DNA of 64,000 nucleotides from contig NZ_VNHW01000007.1 in NCBI RefSeq assembly GCF_008124835.1, forward strand, positions 106,172 through 170,171. Direction: 5' to 3'. The notes under the pieces were generated by a model. That model saw only the letters and a program-made list of their open reading frames with translations, was not told the DNA's origin and searched no databases. Positions 44,447 through 54,300 of the stretch are shown here, one piece after another; position 1 is the first letter of the stretch; each line of letters opens with the position of its first letter. The position numbers and the translations under genes were made by a program. This DNA is from Blastococcus xanthinilyticus (GTDB lineage Bacteria > Actinomycetota > Actinomycetes > Mycobacteriales > Geodermatophilaceae).

Positions 44447-46579
44447 TCACGACGTGAGGCGGGCCGGCACCATGTCCCGGATGGCGGCCGTGACCAGCTC
44501 GGCTGCCGCCGCCGTCAGGTGCGTCTCGTCGGTGCGCAGCAGCACGGAGCCGATGAAGGCGGGGCAGCGGTCGTCGGCGCAGAACAGGTCCCGGGTGTCC
44601 ACGTAGGTGACGTCCGCGCCGGCCGCCTGCAGCTCCTCGACCGCGGCCCGCTCGGCCGCCGACTTGTCCACGTAGCCGCGGGTCATCTCCCGGACGCAGT
44701 CGTCCGGGCTGCCCAGGCGCACGCCGCACTCGCGGGGGTCGGCACCCAGCGGCGGATTGCTCAGCACCACCACCGAGCCGACGTAGGGCTGCACCGCCTC
44801 GAGGGTCGACTCGAGGCCGCGCTGCCACTCGTCGAGCACGTCCTCCCCCTCGGCACCGCTGACGAGGTCGCCGAGGTAGCCCTGCCCGGCCGACACGACC
44901 AGCACCTCCGGCGAGGTCTCCTCGATGAACTCCAGGGTGCCGTCGCGGGCGGCCGCGCACTCCTCGGGGAAGCCGGGTGCCTCGATCTCGGGGGCCACGG
45001 CGACGTCGATGAACGGGCAGTTGGCGTAGCCGAGCGCGAGCACCTGCCAGTCGTCGCCCTCGAACGTCGCGTTCACCGTGGGCGCCCAGCTCATCGCCAC
45101 CGAGTCACCGACCAGGAGCGCCGTCCTGCTCGCGTCCTCCGGCCCGCTCTGGCAGACCAGCGGCTCGTCGCTGGCGCCCACGATGTTCCGGCACCCCGGC
45201 GCGGCGGTGCCCATCGCGACCGCCTGCTGCTCGGGCCCCAGCTCGTCGAAGGAGGGCCGGAGGTCGGCCGGCCAGGAGTCGGCCGCCAAGGCGTCCTGCA
45301 CCCGCTCGGAGAGCACCGCCGCGGGCGGGCGGTCCCCCGAGCTCGCCGGATCCGCGCTGAGCGTGCCGGCGCCCCGCAGCGAGGCCGGCGCCCAGAACTG
45401 GGCGGTGCCCAGCACGAGCAGCACCGCGGCCAGGGAGACCGGCAGCAGGACCCCCGTGCCGCGGCGTCGCTCCCACCCCGAGGTGTAGCGCGGGCGGGAG
45501 CGGAGAGCCAGGACCGGACGCTCCACCCACCGGTACGACGCGGCGGCCAGCAGCAGCGTGAGGGCCACCAGCCCCAGCTCGACCCCGATGGAGCCCCCGA
45601 GGAGGACGACGCCGAACACGACCACCGGGAAGTGCCACAGGTAGATCGAGTACGACCACTGGCCCAGGCGCTGCGCCACCGGGTTGGTGAGCAGCACGGT
45701 GGCCGGCGACGCGGGCGGATCGGCCAGCAGCACCATCGCCGTCCCGAGAACCGGCGCCAGCACCCACGGGAACGGGAACGGCGACGTCGGTGAGATGACC
45801 ACGGCGGAGCCGAGGACGACCACGAGCCCCGCGACGCTGAGCCCGGCGCGGAACCGGTCGGCCAGGGCCACCTGGCCGGCGACGACGGCGACGAGCGCCC
45901 CGGACAGCAGCTCGGCGGCCCGCGCGAACGTGTCGAAGTAGGCGGCGGTGGGGGCGGTGCTCGTCCGGTACGCCGCCCACGCCAGCGACAGGACGATCCC
46001 CGCGGTGATCAGCCACCGCAGCCGCCCCGGCCGGCGGCGCAGGTCGAACAGCCCGAACGCGGCGAACAGCAGCAGCGGCCAGACCGCGTAGAACTGCTCC
46101 TCGATCGACAGCGACCAGTAGTGCTGCACCGGCGACACCGGCCCCGACGCCTGCAGGTAGTCGCTCCCGACGGCCACCAGGTGCCAGTTCTCCACGAACA
46201 GCGCCGCGGCCAGCGCGTCGAGCGCGCTCTGGTTCGCCCGCGGCAGGAACCAGACGACGTACCCGATGGCCACGGTCACCACCAGCACGACCATCGCCGC
46301 GGGCAGGATCCGCTTGGCCCGCCGGACGTAGAAGTCGCGGAAGGAGACGGTGCCCGTCGTCCGCAGCTCGCGGAGCAGCAGCGAGGTGATCAGGTAGCCG
46401 GAGATGACGAAGAAGACGTCGACGCCGACGAAGCCGCCGTGCGGCCAGCCGAGGATGTGGTCGGCGACCACCAGGCCCACCGCGACGGCGCGCAGCCCCT
46501 GGATGTCGGCGCGGTAGCGCAGCGGACGACCAGGCGGCCGGGGCGTGGTCCGGTTCGCCGCCTGGTCTGTCCCCGTCAT
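44447..46579 (-). CDS. Acyltransferase family 3 fused to SGNH domain (OafA/YrhL type), copy 2
   Basis: 710 residues. The first ~390 residues are the Acyl_transf_3 membrane domain (RADIQGLRAVAVGLVVADHI, GVDVFFVISGYLITSLLLRE, FYVRRAKRILPAA, HYWSLSIEEQFYAVWPLLL, LGQWSYSIYLWHFPVVV). The C-terminal ~270 residues are an extracytoplasmic SGNH domain (ALLVGDSVAMSW with the Ser, VVSAGQGYLG, DETHLTAAAA with Asp and His). Fusions of this type O-acetylate peptidoglycan or exported polysaccharide. The ATG at 46579 was preferred over the one six bases earlier because TACCGT lies exactly 7 bases upstream. Confidence 0.92.
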   Translation of the reverse strand: MTGTDQAANRTTPRPPGRPLRYRADIQGLRAVAVGLVVADHILGWPHGGFVGVDVFFVISGYLITSLLLRELRTTGTVSFRDFYVRRAKRILPAAMVVLVVTVAIGYVVWFLPRANQSALDALAAALFVENWHLVAVGSDYLQASGPVSPVQHYWSLSIEEQFYAVWPLLLFAAFGLFDLRRRPGRLRWLITAGIVLSLAWAAYRTSTAPTAAYFDTFARAAELLSGALVAVVAGQVALADRFRAGLSVAGLVVVLGSAVVISPTSPFPFPWVLAPVLGTAMVLLADPPASPATVLLTNPVAQRLGQWSYSIYLWHFPVVVFGVVLLGGSIGVELGLVALTLLLAAASYRWVERPVLALRSRPRYTSGWERRRGTGVLLPVSLAAVLLVLGTAQFWAPASLRGAGTLSADPASSGDRPPAAVLSERVQDALAADSWPADLRPSFDELGPEQQAVAMGTAAPGCRNIVGASDEPLVCQSGPEDASRTALLVGDSVAMSWAPTVNATFEGDDWQVLALGYANCPFIDVAVAPEIEAPGFPEECAAARDGTLEFIEETSPEVLVVSAGQGYLGDLVSGAEGEDVLDEWQRGLESTLEAVQPYVGSVVVLSNPPLGADPRECGVRLGSPDDCVREMTRGYVDKSAAERAAVEELQAAGADVTYVDTRDLFCADDRCPAFIGSVLLRTDETHLTAAAAELVTAAIRDMVPARLTS

Positions 46580-46586
46580 GGGCATG

Positions 46587-46592
46587 ACGGTA
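46587..46592 (-). promoter_or_regulatory. -10 box for the acyltransferase-SGNH gene, leaderless start
   Basis: TACCGT on the minus strand, 7 bases before the ATG at 46579. No good -35 at 17 bp was seen. Confidence 0.5.
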
Positions 46593-46709
46593 CTGGGACG
46601 GATGGGTTCCACTCCCGGATCGGACCCCCATCGGCTCCCGCCGACCCGATCGGGCGACGTCTGCAGCTGCCGCGGACGCCGATGCGCTCCGCCCCGGCAG
46701 GGCACCGGC

Positions 46710-47729
46710 TCAGTCCCCGGTGAACTGCACGTCGCTGACGGCGGTGAAGTTGCGGATCGCGGCGTCGTTGCCGGTGCCGGCGATCTCCAGGACCACCTGC
46801 TGGGTGGTCACGCCTCCGGGGAGCTGCAGCTGCGCCGCCGCCGGCGTCGGCGACGGGATCGACTGACGCTGCATGGAACCGTCGTCGAACCGCCAGGTGA
46901 CCTCCGTGACCGTGCGGTTCTCCAGGAACCGGTCCGAGCCGTCGGCGGGGTCCACCTTCGCGTAGCCCGGCACCAGGCCGACCGACGTCAGGGTGACCGG
47001 CGCACCGAAGTCGTAGACCAGCTGCTGCCCCACGGCGGCGCCCGGGCAGCGCCAGGCGGTGGCGGGGACGCCGTCCAGGGTGAGCTCGGGCTCGTAGGTG
47101 ACCGGAGCGCCGGTCGAGTCGGCGCTCGGTGGCGCCTGGCAGGTCGCCCGCACCGCCACCGGCTGGACGGGCCCGGCGGCGCCGGCGGTGTCGGCAGAAT
47201 CGCCGGCCGCGACCTCCGCCGGCGTGCCGGTCCCGGTCGCGGTCTCGGTGGACGAGCTCAACTGGCCGGCCAGGGCGAGGCCGCCGATCACCACCAGGGC
47301 GAGGACGAGCGCGCCGGCGAGGGCCAGGCCGAGCGGCCGCCTCCGCCCGCCCTCGATGTCCGGCGGCGCCGCCGCCGGGGCGCGCCACGGGTGCTCCGCG
47401 GCGGGTTGCTGCCACGGGTGCGCACCGGCGGCGGGCTCCTGCCACGGGTGCGCCCCGGCGGCGGGCTGCTGCCGCGTCGGCCAGGGCGGTGGGCTCGCCG
47501 GCGGCGGCGCAGCGGGCTGCGCACCGGCCTCCGCCGCGTCCGGCGTGCTCCGGACGGCCTCCGCCAGCCACGCCTGCGGGCCGACGCTCGGCAGCGGGGT
47601 GACCGGCGCGGTGCCCGAGAGGGGCGGGGGCACCGTCCCGCCCGGCGGCTGCCCGGCAGCGGGGTGCCACGGTGCCGCGCCGGCCGCGCGGTCCTCGCCC
47701 GCCGGGCGCCCGCCGTCCTCGCGCACCAT
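46710..47729 (-). CDS. Membrane-anchored protein with C-terminal discoidin-like glycan-binding domain
   Basis: 339 residues. The cytoplasmic N-terminal part is Pro/Ala-rich with three AGAHPWQ-type repeats. One helix (RRPLGLALAGALVLALVVIGGLALAG) follows, then a Ser/Thr linker. The C-terminal ~140 residues form a galactose-binding/discoidin-like fold: LTLDGVPATAWRCPG, LVYDFGAPVTLTSVGLVPGYAK, LENRTVTEVTWRFDDGS, NFTAVSDVQF. Such domains bind glycan; no enzyme is attached. ATG at 47729 has GGCAGGAC upstream; an earlier ATG at 47786 is possible. TATCGT at 47810-47815 is a plausible -10. Confidence 0.7.
   Translation of the reverse strand: MVREDGGRPAGEDRAAGAAPWHPAAGQPPGGTVPPPLSGTAPVTPLPSVGPQAWLAEAVRSTPDAAEAGAQPAAPPPASPPPWPTRQQPAAGAHPWQEPAAGAHPWQQPAAEHPWRAPAAAPPDIEGGRRRPLGLALAGALVLALVVIGGLALAGQLSSSTETATGTGTPAEVAAGDSADTAGAAGPVQPVAVRATCQAPPSADSTGAPVTYEPELTLDGVPATAWRCPGAAVGQQLVYDFGAPVTLTSVGLVPGYAKVDPADGSDRFLENRTVTEVTWRFDDGSMQRQSIPSPTPAAAQLQLPGGVTTQQVVLEIAGTGNDAAIRNFTAVSDVQFTGD
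47385..47471 (-). repeat. Three tandem ~30-bp repeats
   Basis: CCACGGGTGC... units of 27, 30 and 30 bp, in frame, coding for AGAHPWQ(E/Q)PA on the minus strand in the cytoplasmic part of the discoidin-like protein. Confidence 0.8.
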
Positions 47730-48382
47730 GTCCTGCCACCCCCGTCCGACGGCCGCCGTCGCGATCGCCTCCTGCCTCCTGAGCATCCGCGCCGCGGCGC
47801 GGTCCGGCCACGATAGGCGCTCCGCCGGGGCGGGCGACCGACCCGCGCCGAGGGGTGTCGCCGGCCACGGAGCGCCACGCCGACGATGCGCGCCGCTCAT
47901 CCCGGAGGTGCCGGCCGACCGGCCGAGGCGCAGGTCAGCGCTCCGGGCATCCGGCTGCGGGGACCGCCCGGAGCACCCGAACCGATCACTCATGGTGACG
48001 ACACTCTCATCCCGCTCCACCCCGGCGCACGCAGCCGTCAATGTGCATGTAACCCGTACTCCGACCTGTGGACACGCTGTGTTCACCTCGGGTAGGAAGC
48101 CCTCGTTCGGCTGCGGGGAATCGGCAATTCACCCGGTCGATGCCACGTGCGTGGAGCAGGACCCAGCGGAGCTTGGACTCGATCGAGAGGCCGACGGTGC
48201 TACGACGAACTCGTCCCGCGAACGGGAGGATCGCGTCCGCCGCCGCCCCGATGTCGCGCGCGAAATCGATTTTCCGCGCCGTGCTGAATGCCGGCCGGAT
48301 CCGGATCCGCGGCCGATCGCCACATCCGCTCGGAGATGTGCAGGAATGGCCCGACCCGGGCTGCGGCGTCGAAAGGGATTCC
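47730..48382. other. 653-bp divergent region without a supported gene
   Basis: Between the discoidin-like protein (minus) and a GT2 gene (plus). The left third contains the leftward TATCGT box at 47810-47815. The right two-thirds (about 48000-48370) is visibly less GC-rich than the coding flanks, with TAACCCG, AATCGGCAATTC and AAATCGATTTTC stretches. Open frames there are not conserved-looking. AAAGGG before 48383 is the right gene's ribosome site. It could hold a long leader or a regulatory RNA; nothing specific was recognised. Confidence 0.45.
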
Positions 48383-49294
48383 ATGGACGACACCTCGCGG
48401 ACCCACCTGACGCCGCTGCGCCAGCCCCTCCGCTCCCCCGCGACGCCCGGCACGCCGCGGGTGAGCGTCGTCGTGCCCACCTACAACGAGGCCAAGAACC
48501 TGCCGCACGTCTTCGGCCTGCTGCCCGAGGGCCTGCACGAGGTCATCGTGGTCGACGGCCGCAGCGTCGACGGCACGGTCGAGGTCGCCCGGCAGCTGCG
48601 CCCCGACGTGCGCGTCGTCCTGCAGAACCGGCGAGGCAAGGGCAACGCCATGGCCTGCGGCTTCGCGGCCGTCACCGGCGACGTCGTCGTGATGCTCGAC
48701 GCCGACGGGTCGGCGGACCCGCGCGAGATCTCGCGGTTCGTCAGCGCCCTGGTGGCCGGCGCCGACTACGCCAAGGGATCGCGCTTCGTCCCCGGCGGCG
48801 GCAGCGACGACATCACCCGCACCCGCGCGTGGGGGAACCGCTGGCTCAACCGGTCGGCGAACCTGCTCTTCGGCACCCGCTACACCGATCTCTGCTACGG
48901 CTACAACGCATTCTGGGTGCACTGCCTGCCGGCCCTGGAACTGACGACGGGCGGCGAATCGTCCGACGTGAAGCTCTGGGGCGACGGATTCGAGATCGAG
49001 ACGATCATCAACACCCGCGTCGCCAAGGCGGGATTCCGTATCGCCGAGGTGCCGAGCTTCGAGTACAACCGCATCTTCGGCACGAGCAACCTCAACACCT
49101 GGCGGGACGGATTTCGCGTTCTCCGCGCATTGGTGATCGAGCGGGTCAACCGGGTCGGAACGGCCGGCCGCATCGTCTTCTCCGGCAACACGGTGTCCGA
49201 GGTGGCGCTTCCGGCGCCCCGGCCGGCACTGGAGGACGTCGGCACGGTGGGCCCGGTTCCGTCACTGAGCGTCACGGACGTGCAGACTGCGTGA
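48383..49294 (+). CDS. Glycosyltransferase family 2 (dolichol-phosphate-mannose-synthase-like)
   Basis: 303 residues. SVVVPTYNEAKNLPHVF, VDGRSVDGTV, RRGKGNAMACGFAAV and VVMLDADGSADP (DxD-type metal site) give the DPM1-like GT-A fold. GADYAKGSRF and DLCYGYNAFW are typical of the polyprenyl-phosphate glycosyltransferase subgroup. No C-terminal membrane helices, so it may work with a separate membrane partner; the next gene encodes one. ATG has AAAGGG upstream. Confidence 0.88.
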   Translation: MDDTSRTHLTPLRQPLRSPATPGTPRVSVVVPTYNEAKNLPHVFGLLPEGLHEVIVVDGRSVDGTVEVARQLRPDVRVVLQNRRGKGNAMACGFAAVTGDVVVMLDADGSADPREISRFVSALVAGADYAKGSRFVPGGGSDDITRTRAWGNRWLNRSANLLFGTRYTDLCYGYNAFWVHCLPALELTTGGESSDVKLWGDGFEIETIINTRVAKAGFRIAEVPSFEYNRIFGTSNLNTWRDGFRVLRALVIERVNRVGTAGRIVFSGNTVSEVALPAPRPALEDVGTVGPVPSLSVTDVQTA

Positions 49295-49873
49295 GTGACC
49301 GCGAGGCTGCGCCGCCTGCTCGCCCGGCCGCACTGGGCGGTGCCGCTCGTCGCGGTCGCCGTCCTGCTCGTCCTCGACCGCATCCACCAGAGCGGCCCGT
49401 GGCCGCTGGTGGTCGAGGGCGCGCTCGACGAGCCGGCCCACCTGCTCACCGCCTGGCTCGCCCTGGCCGCGCTGCCGGGGGACCTGCTGGCGACGTCCAC
49501 CGGTCGCGCCGCCCTCGTCGCCGCCGTCCTGATCGACGTGGACCACGTCCCGCTGTACCTGACCGACTCCGGGTTCGCCGTCGACGGCGGCCGGCCACCC
49601 ACGCACAGCCTCGCGCTGGCCGCCGCGCTGGCAGCGGCGGCCGCGGCCGTGCCCCACCGGCGCCGTCTCCTGCTGGGCGCGGCGCTCGGCGTGCTGCTGC
49701 ACTTCGTGCGCGACCTGGCCACCGGGCCCGGCGTGCCGCTGCTGTGGCCGGTCGCCGACACCGCGGCCCGCGTGCCGCACGACGCCTACCTGGTCGCCGT
49801 CCTGCTCCTCGCCGCCGCCGCGGCCGTCCGCAGCCGTGCCCGGGGAACCCGGCTCAGGAGCGGAGCCACCTGA
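49295..49873 (+). CDS. YdjM/DUF457-like membrane-bound putative metal hydrolase
   Basis: 192 residues, about five helices. The residue blocks DVDHVPLYL, PPTHSLALA and LGVLLHFVRDLATG with the conserved Asp and His residues match the DUF457/YdjM family, annotated as membrane-bound metal-dependent hydrolases on weak evidence. The GTG start follows directly after the GT2 stop codon (TGA-GTG), so translation is probably coupled. Its 3' end overlaps the opposite-strand small gene by 20 bp. Confidence 0.7.
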   Translation: MTARLRRLLARPHWAVPLVAVAVLLVLDRIHQSGPWPLVVEGALDEPAHLLTAWLALAALPGDLLATSTGRAALVAAVLIDVDHVPLYLTDSGFAVDGGRPPTHSLALAAALAAAAAAVPHRRRLLLGAALGVLLHFVRDLATGPGVPLLWPVADTAARVPHDAYLVAVLLLAAAAAVRSRARGTRLRSGAT

Positions 49874-50060
49874 ACCACGACCTCCCCGACCGGAAGCGAG
49901 GGCAGTCGCACAACGCGCAGTCCGAGCCGCGGCGGTAGTGCTCGTGCGCCTGGCGGCCGTGGCCGCAGGCGCAGCGGCTGCCGGTGGCCACCGGCTCCTC
50001 CGGGGCAGCCGGCTCCGGGCTCACCTCCGGCCGGCCGGCCGGCTCCGGACGGTCCGTCAT
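49854..50060 (-). CDS. 68-residue Cys/His-rich protein
   Basis: A Pro/Glu-rich N-terminal half is followed by CACGHGRQAHEHYRRGSDCALCDC, with five Cys and three His that could bind one or two zinc ions, and a basic C-terminus (FRSGRSWFRWL). No family named with confidence, though similar short proteins are common in actinobacteria. ATG at 50060 has AGGGCAGGGGG upstream. It overlaps the end of the convergent gene by 20 bp. Confidence 0.6.
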   Translation of the reverse strand: MTDRPEPAGRPEVSPEPAAPEEPVATGSRCACGHGRQAHEHYRRGSDCALCDCPRFRSGRSWFRWLRS

Positions 50061-50304
50061 CCCCCTGCCCTTTCCCGCGTTCCGAGCTTCCCCGAGGGGC
50101 CACCGCAGTGGATACCGTCCCCGTCATGCCGACCAGCCCACCCCCGGCGGGCCCGGCGCACGCCGGCCCGCGGCGACCTCGGCTCCGCGGCTGCCATGCT
50201 CACCCCCGCATCTCCGACGGGGGGCCGCCCACCGCAGCGATGAGCCTCCGCCCGGGTGCGACCAGACCCGAGCACAGTATCCGCCGCGCGCCGGGCCCCT
50301 CGGC

Positions 50305-51294
50305 ATGAGCGCCCCGCGCGCCGCCGCGGTCGGGCCCGCGGTCGACCGGCCCGCACCCACCCTCACCGTGCTCGTCTGCGCCTACACCCTCGACCGGTGG
50401 GACGACATCACCGCGGCCGTCGACAGCCTGCGCCGCCAGACCTCCCGGCCCGACCAGGTGGTGCTCGTCAGCGACCACAACGACGAGCTGCTCGAGCGCG
50501 CCCGGGCGGCGTTCCCCGAGGTCCTCTGCGTGGCCAGCGACGGCCCGCAGGGCCTCTCCGGCGCCCGCAACACCGGCGTGCAGCGCGCGACGGGCGACGT
50601 CGTGGCCTTCCTGGACGACGACGCCTCCGCCGACGAGCACTGGGCGCAGCGCCTCCTCGCCGCCTACACCGACGCGGCGGTGCTGGGCGTCGGTGGCGGG
50701 GTGCTGCCGGCGTGGCGGGCGCCCCGGCCGGCCTGGTTCCCCGACGAGTTCCTCTGGGTGGTGGGGTGCAGCTACCGGGGGCTGCCGCGCGAGCGGGCCG
50801 AGGTGCGCAACCCGATCGGGGCGAACATGAGCTTCCGCCGGGAGGTGTTCGAGGCGGCCGGGGGCTTCACGGTCAGCATCGGCCGGCTCGGCTCGGACGC
50901 CGCCGGCTGCGAGGAGACCGAGTTCGCCATCCGCGCCCGCCGGCTCCACCCCGGCGGGCGCGTCCTCGTCGAGCCGCAGGCGCTCTGCCGGCACACCGTC
51001 ACGCCCGAGCGGGTGACCCGCCGCTACTTCCGGCTCCGCTGCCGCGCCGAGGGGCTGTCCAAGGCCGCGGTCAGCGAGCTCGCCGGCGCCGACGCGGCGC
51101 TCGCGGCCGAGCGCCGCTACGTCACCCGCACGCTGCCGGTCGGGGTGGCCCGCGGCCTGCGCGACGTGCTCCGCGGGGACCCGGCCGGGGCGGCGCGGGC
51201 GTGGGCGATCGTCGAGGGCACCGCGCTCACCGCCTCCGGGTACCTGCTCGGCCGGCTGCGTCAGCGGAGGGTGGGCTCCACCGGCCGGAGGTGA
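50305..51294 (+). CDS. Glycosyltransferase family 2
   Basis: 329 residues. TVLVCAYTLDRWDDITAAVDSLRRQT, SGARNTGVQRATGDVVAFLDDDA (DDD metal site), GANMSFRREVFEAAGGF and CEETEFAIRAR define an inverting GT-A transferase. Donor unknown. Upstream 244 bp contain only the divergent small gene's promoter region and no supported frame. ATG at 50305 with a weak ribosome site. It converges on the large PKD-repeat gene with 27 bp between stops. Confidence 0.88.
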   Translation: MSAPRAAAVGPAVDRPAPTLTVLVCAYTLDRWDDITAAVDSLRRQTSRPDQVVLVSDHNDELLERARAAFPEVLCVASDGPQGLSGARNTGVQRATGDVVAFLDDDASADEHWAQRLLAAYTDAAVLGVGGGVLPAWRAPRPAWFPDEFLWVVGCSYRGLPRERAEVRNPIGANMSFRREVFEAAGGFTVSIGRLGSDAAGCEETEFAIRARRLHPGGRVLVEPQALCRHTVTPERVTRRYFRLRCRAEGLSKAAVSELAGADAALAAERRYVTRTLPVGVARGLRDVLRGDPAGAARAWAIVEGTALTASGYLLGRLRQRRVGSTGRR

Positions 51295-51321
51295 CCTGCG
51301 GCCCACCTCCCCCACGCCCCC

Positions 51322-54300
51322 TCACGGCGCCGGTGCCGGGCGGAGCGCCCGGAGCCAGCCGCCCGCGGCGGCGGCGGTGCCGAACGACCAGGTGGCGTCT
51401 CCGGTCGCCCCGGCCGTGGGCCGGGCCTGCACCGCCAGCTCGGCGACCTGACCGTTCGTGCTCTCGCCGAGCTCCGCCCATCCGGCCGGCGGGGTCACCG
51501 CCACCGTCCGGTGGTCGAAGCCGACCCCGCCCACCAGCATCGCCCCGGCGGTGGCGGTGGTGACCCCCGGCACCGTCAGGCCGGTGGCCCGGTAGGTCGT
51601 GTCGGTCCGCGTGGTCGCCGCGGTGTCGAAGGGGTTCGCCGGATCGACGCCGCGGAAGGAGCCCACCACCGCACCCCACCGCTGGGCGGCGGACAGCGTG
51701 AAGACGTGCGACGCCGGCTCGGCGGCCGCGTCGGCCACCACGTAGGAGTAGACGAACACCCGGGCGCCCGAGGTCACGGCGAGCGGGGTCAGCACCGGCG
51801 TCCAGCCCGGCGGGACGGCGCTCATCGTCGGCGCGTTGTCCGCCGTCACCTGGGCCACCAGCAGGTCACCGGTCTGCACGCCCGCCGGCACCGGCACGGT
51901 CACCTCCGCCGCCGCGACGGCCGCGACCGCCGTGGCCGCCGGCCCCGCCGTGACGGTGGGGCCGCTGGTGGGCGCCGCGGTCACCGTGATCGTCCGCGTC
52001 GCCGGCGCGCTCTGCCCCACCGCGTTCGCGGCCCGCAGCGCCACCGCGTAGGTACCGGGTGCGGCGAAGGTCTGCACCGGGTTCTGGTCGGTCGAGGTCC
52101 GGCCGTCGCCGAAGTCCCACGCCCACGCGGTCGGCTCACCGGTCGAGGTGTCGGTGAACCGCACCTCCAGCGGCGCCGTCCCCGTCTCCGCCGACGCCGT
52201 GAACGCCGCCGTCGGGGCCATCGGCGCCGGGCCGGCCCCGGCCGGGCGCAGCGCCCGCAGCCAGCCACCCGCGGCGGCGGCGCCGAACGACCAGGTGGCG
52301 TCGCCGGTCGGGCCGGCGGTCGGGCGGGCCTGGACCGCCAGCTCGGCGACCTGACCGTTCGTGCTCTCGCCGATCTCGGCCCATCCGGCCGGCGGGGTGA
52401 CCGCCACCGACCTGGCGTCGAAGCCGACGCCGCCGACCAGCATCGCCCCGCCGGCGACGGTCGTGACCCCCGGCACCGTCAGGCTCGTGGCCCGGTAGGT
52501 GGTGTCGGTCCTGGTCGTCGCGGCGGTGTCGAAGGGGTTCGCGAGGTCGACGCCGCGGAAGGAGCCCACCACCACGCCCCACCGCTGGGCCGCGGACAGG
52601 GTGAAGGCGTGCGACGCCGGCTCGGCCGCGGCGTCCGGCACGGGGCGGGAGTAGACGAAGACCCGCGCACCGGAGGTCACGTTCAGCTGGGTGAGCACCG
52701 GGGTCCAGCCCGCGGGCACCTCGGCCATGGTCGGCGCGTTGTCCGCCGTCACCTGCGCGACCAGCAGGTCACCGGTCTGCACCCCGGCGGGCACCGGCAC
52801 GGTCACCCCCGCCGCCGCGACGGCGGCGACCGCCGTCGCCGCCGGCCCCGCACTGACCGTCGGCCCGGTGGTCGGCGCGGGAGTGACCGTGACGGTCCGC
52901 GTCACCGGTGCGCTGTCGCCCACCTCGTTCGCCGCCCGCAGCGTCACCGGGTAGCTGCCCGGCAGCCCGAACACGTGCACCGGGTTCCGCTCGGTCGACG
53001 TCTGGCCGTCGCCGAAGTCCCACGCCCAGGCGGTGGGCTCGCCGGTCGAGGTGTCGGTGAACTGCACCTCCAGCGGCGCCGGGCCGGTCTCCGCCGACGC
53101 GGTGAACGCCGCCGTCGGCACCACCGGCGCCGGGCCGGCCCCCGCCGGGCGCAGCGCCCGCAGCCAGCCACCGGCGGCGGCCGCGCCGAACGACCAGGTC
53201 GCGACGCCGGTCGCCCCGGCCGTCGGGCGGGCCTGCACCGCCATCTCGGCGACCTGACCGGTGCTGCTCTCCCCGATCTCCGCCCACCCGGCCGGCGGCG
53301 TCACCGCGACCGTCCGGCTGTCGAAGCCGACCCCGCCGACGAGCATGGCGCCGTCGCTCAGCGTCGAGACGCCGGGCACCGCCAGGCTGGTCGCCCGGTA
53401 GGTGGCGTCGGTCTTCGTGGTCGCCGCCGTGTCGAAGGGGTTCGCCGGGTCCACGCCCCGGAACGAGCCCACCACGGCCCCCCACCGCTGGGCGGCGGAG
53501 AGGGTGAACGGGTACGCGGCGGGCTCGGCCGTGGCGTCGCCCACCAGGTGGGAGTAGACGAACACCCGGGCGCCCGAGGCCACGCTGAGCTGGGGAAGCA
53601 CCGGGGTCCAGCCGGGCGGCACCTCGCTCATCGTCGGCGCGTTGTCCGCCGTCACCTGGGCCACCAGCAGGTCACCGGTCTGCACCCCGGCCGGCACCGG
53701 CACGGGCACCGCCGCCGCCGGGTCCGCCGCCACCGCGGTCGCCGACGGGCCGGCGCTCACGGTCGGCCCGGTCGTCGGTGCGACGGTCACCGTCACCGTC
53801 CGCGTCGCCGGCGCGCTCTCCCCCACCGAGTTCGTGGCCCGCAGCGTCACCGGATAGGTGCCCGGGAGGGCGAACACGTGCGTCGGGTTCTGCTCGGCCG
53901 ACGTCTGCCCGTTCCCGAAGTCCCAGGCCCACGACGAGGGGCCTCCGGTGGAGGTGTCGGTGAACTGCACCTCGAGCGGGGCCGGGCCGGTCTCCGCCGA
54001 CGCGGTGAACGCCGCCGTCGGCGCGGCCGGCACCTGCCCGTCCAGCGGGACGAAGGCGTGCCAGTACCGCTTGGTGACGGTGTTGCTGGCCAGGGCGACC
54101 AGCCCGGTGGTGCTGGTGAGCGCCTGCTTCGTGGTGGTGACGTCGTTGACGTTCGGGCTGCCCGCGTCGGTGATGATCGGCACGCCGCGGCCGGCCGGGA
54201 AGACCGGGGCGGCCATCGGCGCGGCCTTCATGACGATGCTGCCCGCGGCCCCGGAGAACGGGCAGCCCGACAGCGGCGCGGTGGCCAGCACGTAGACGAG

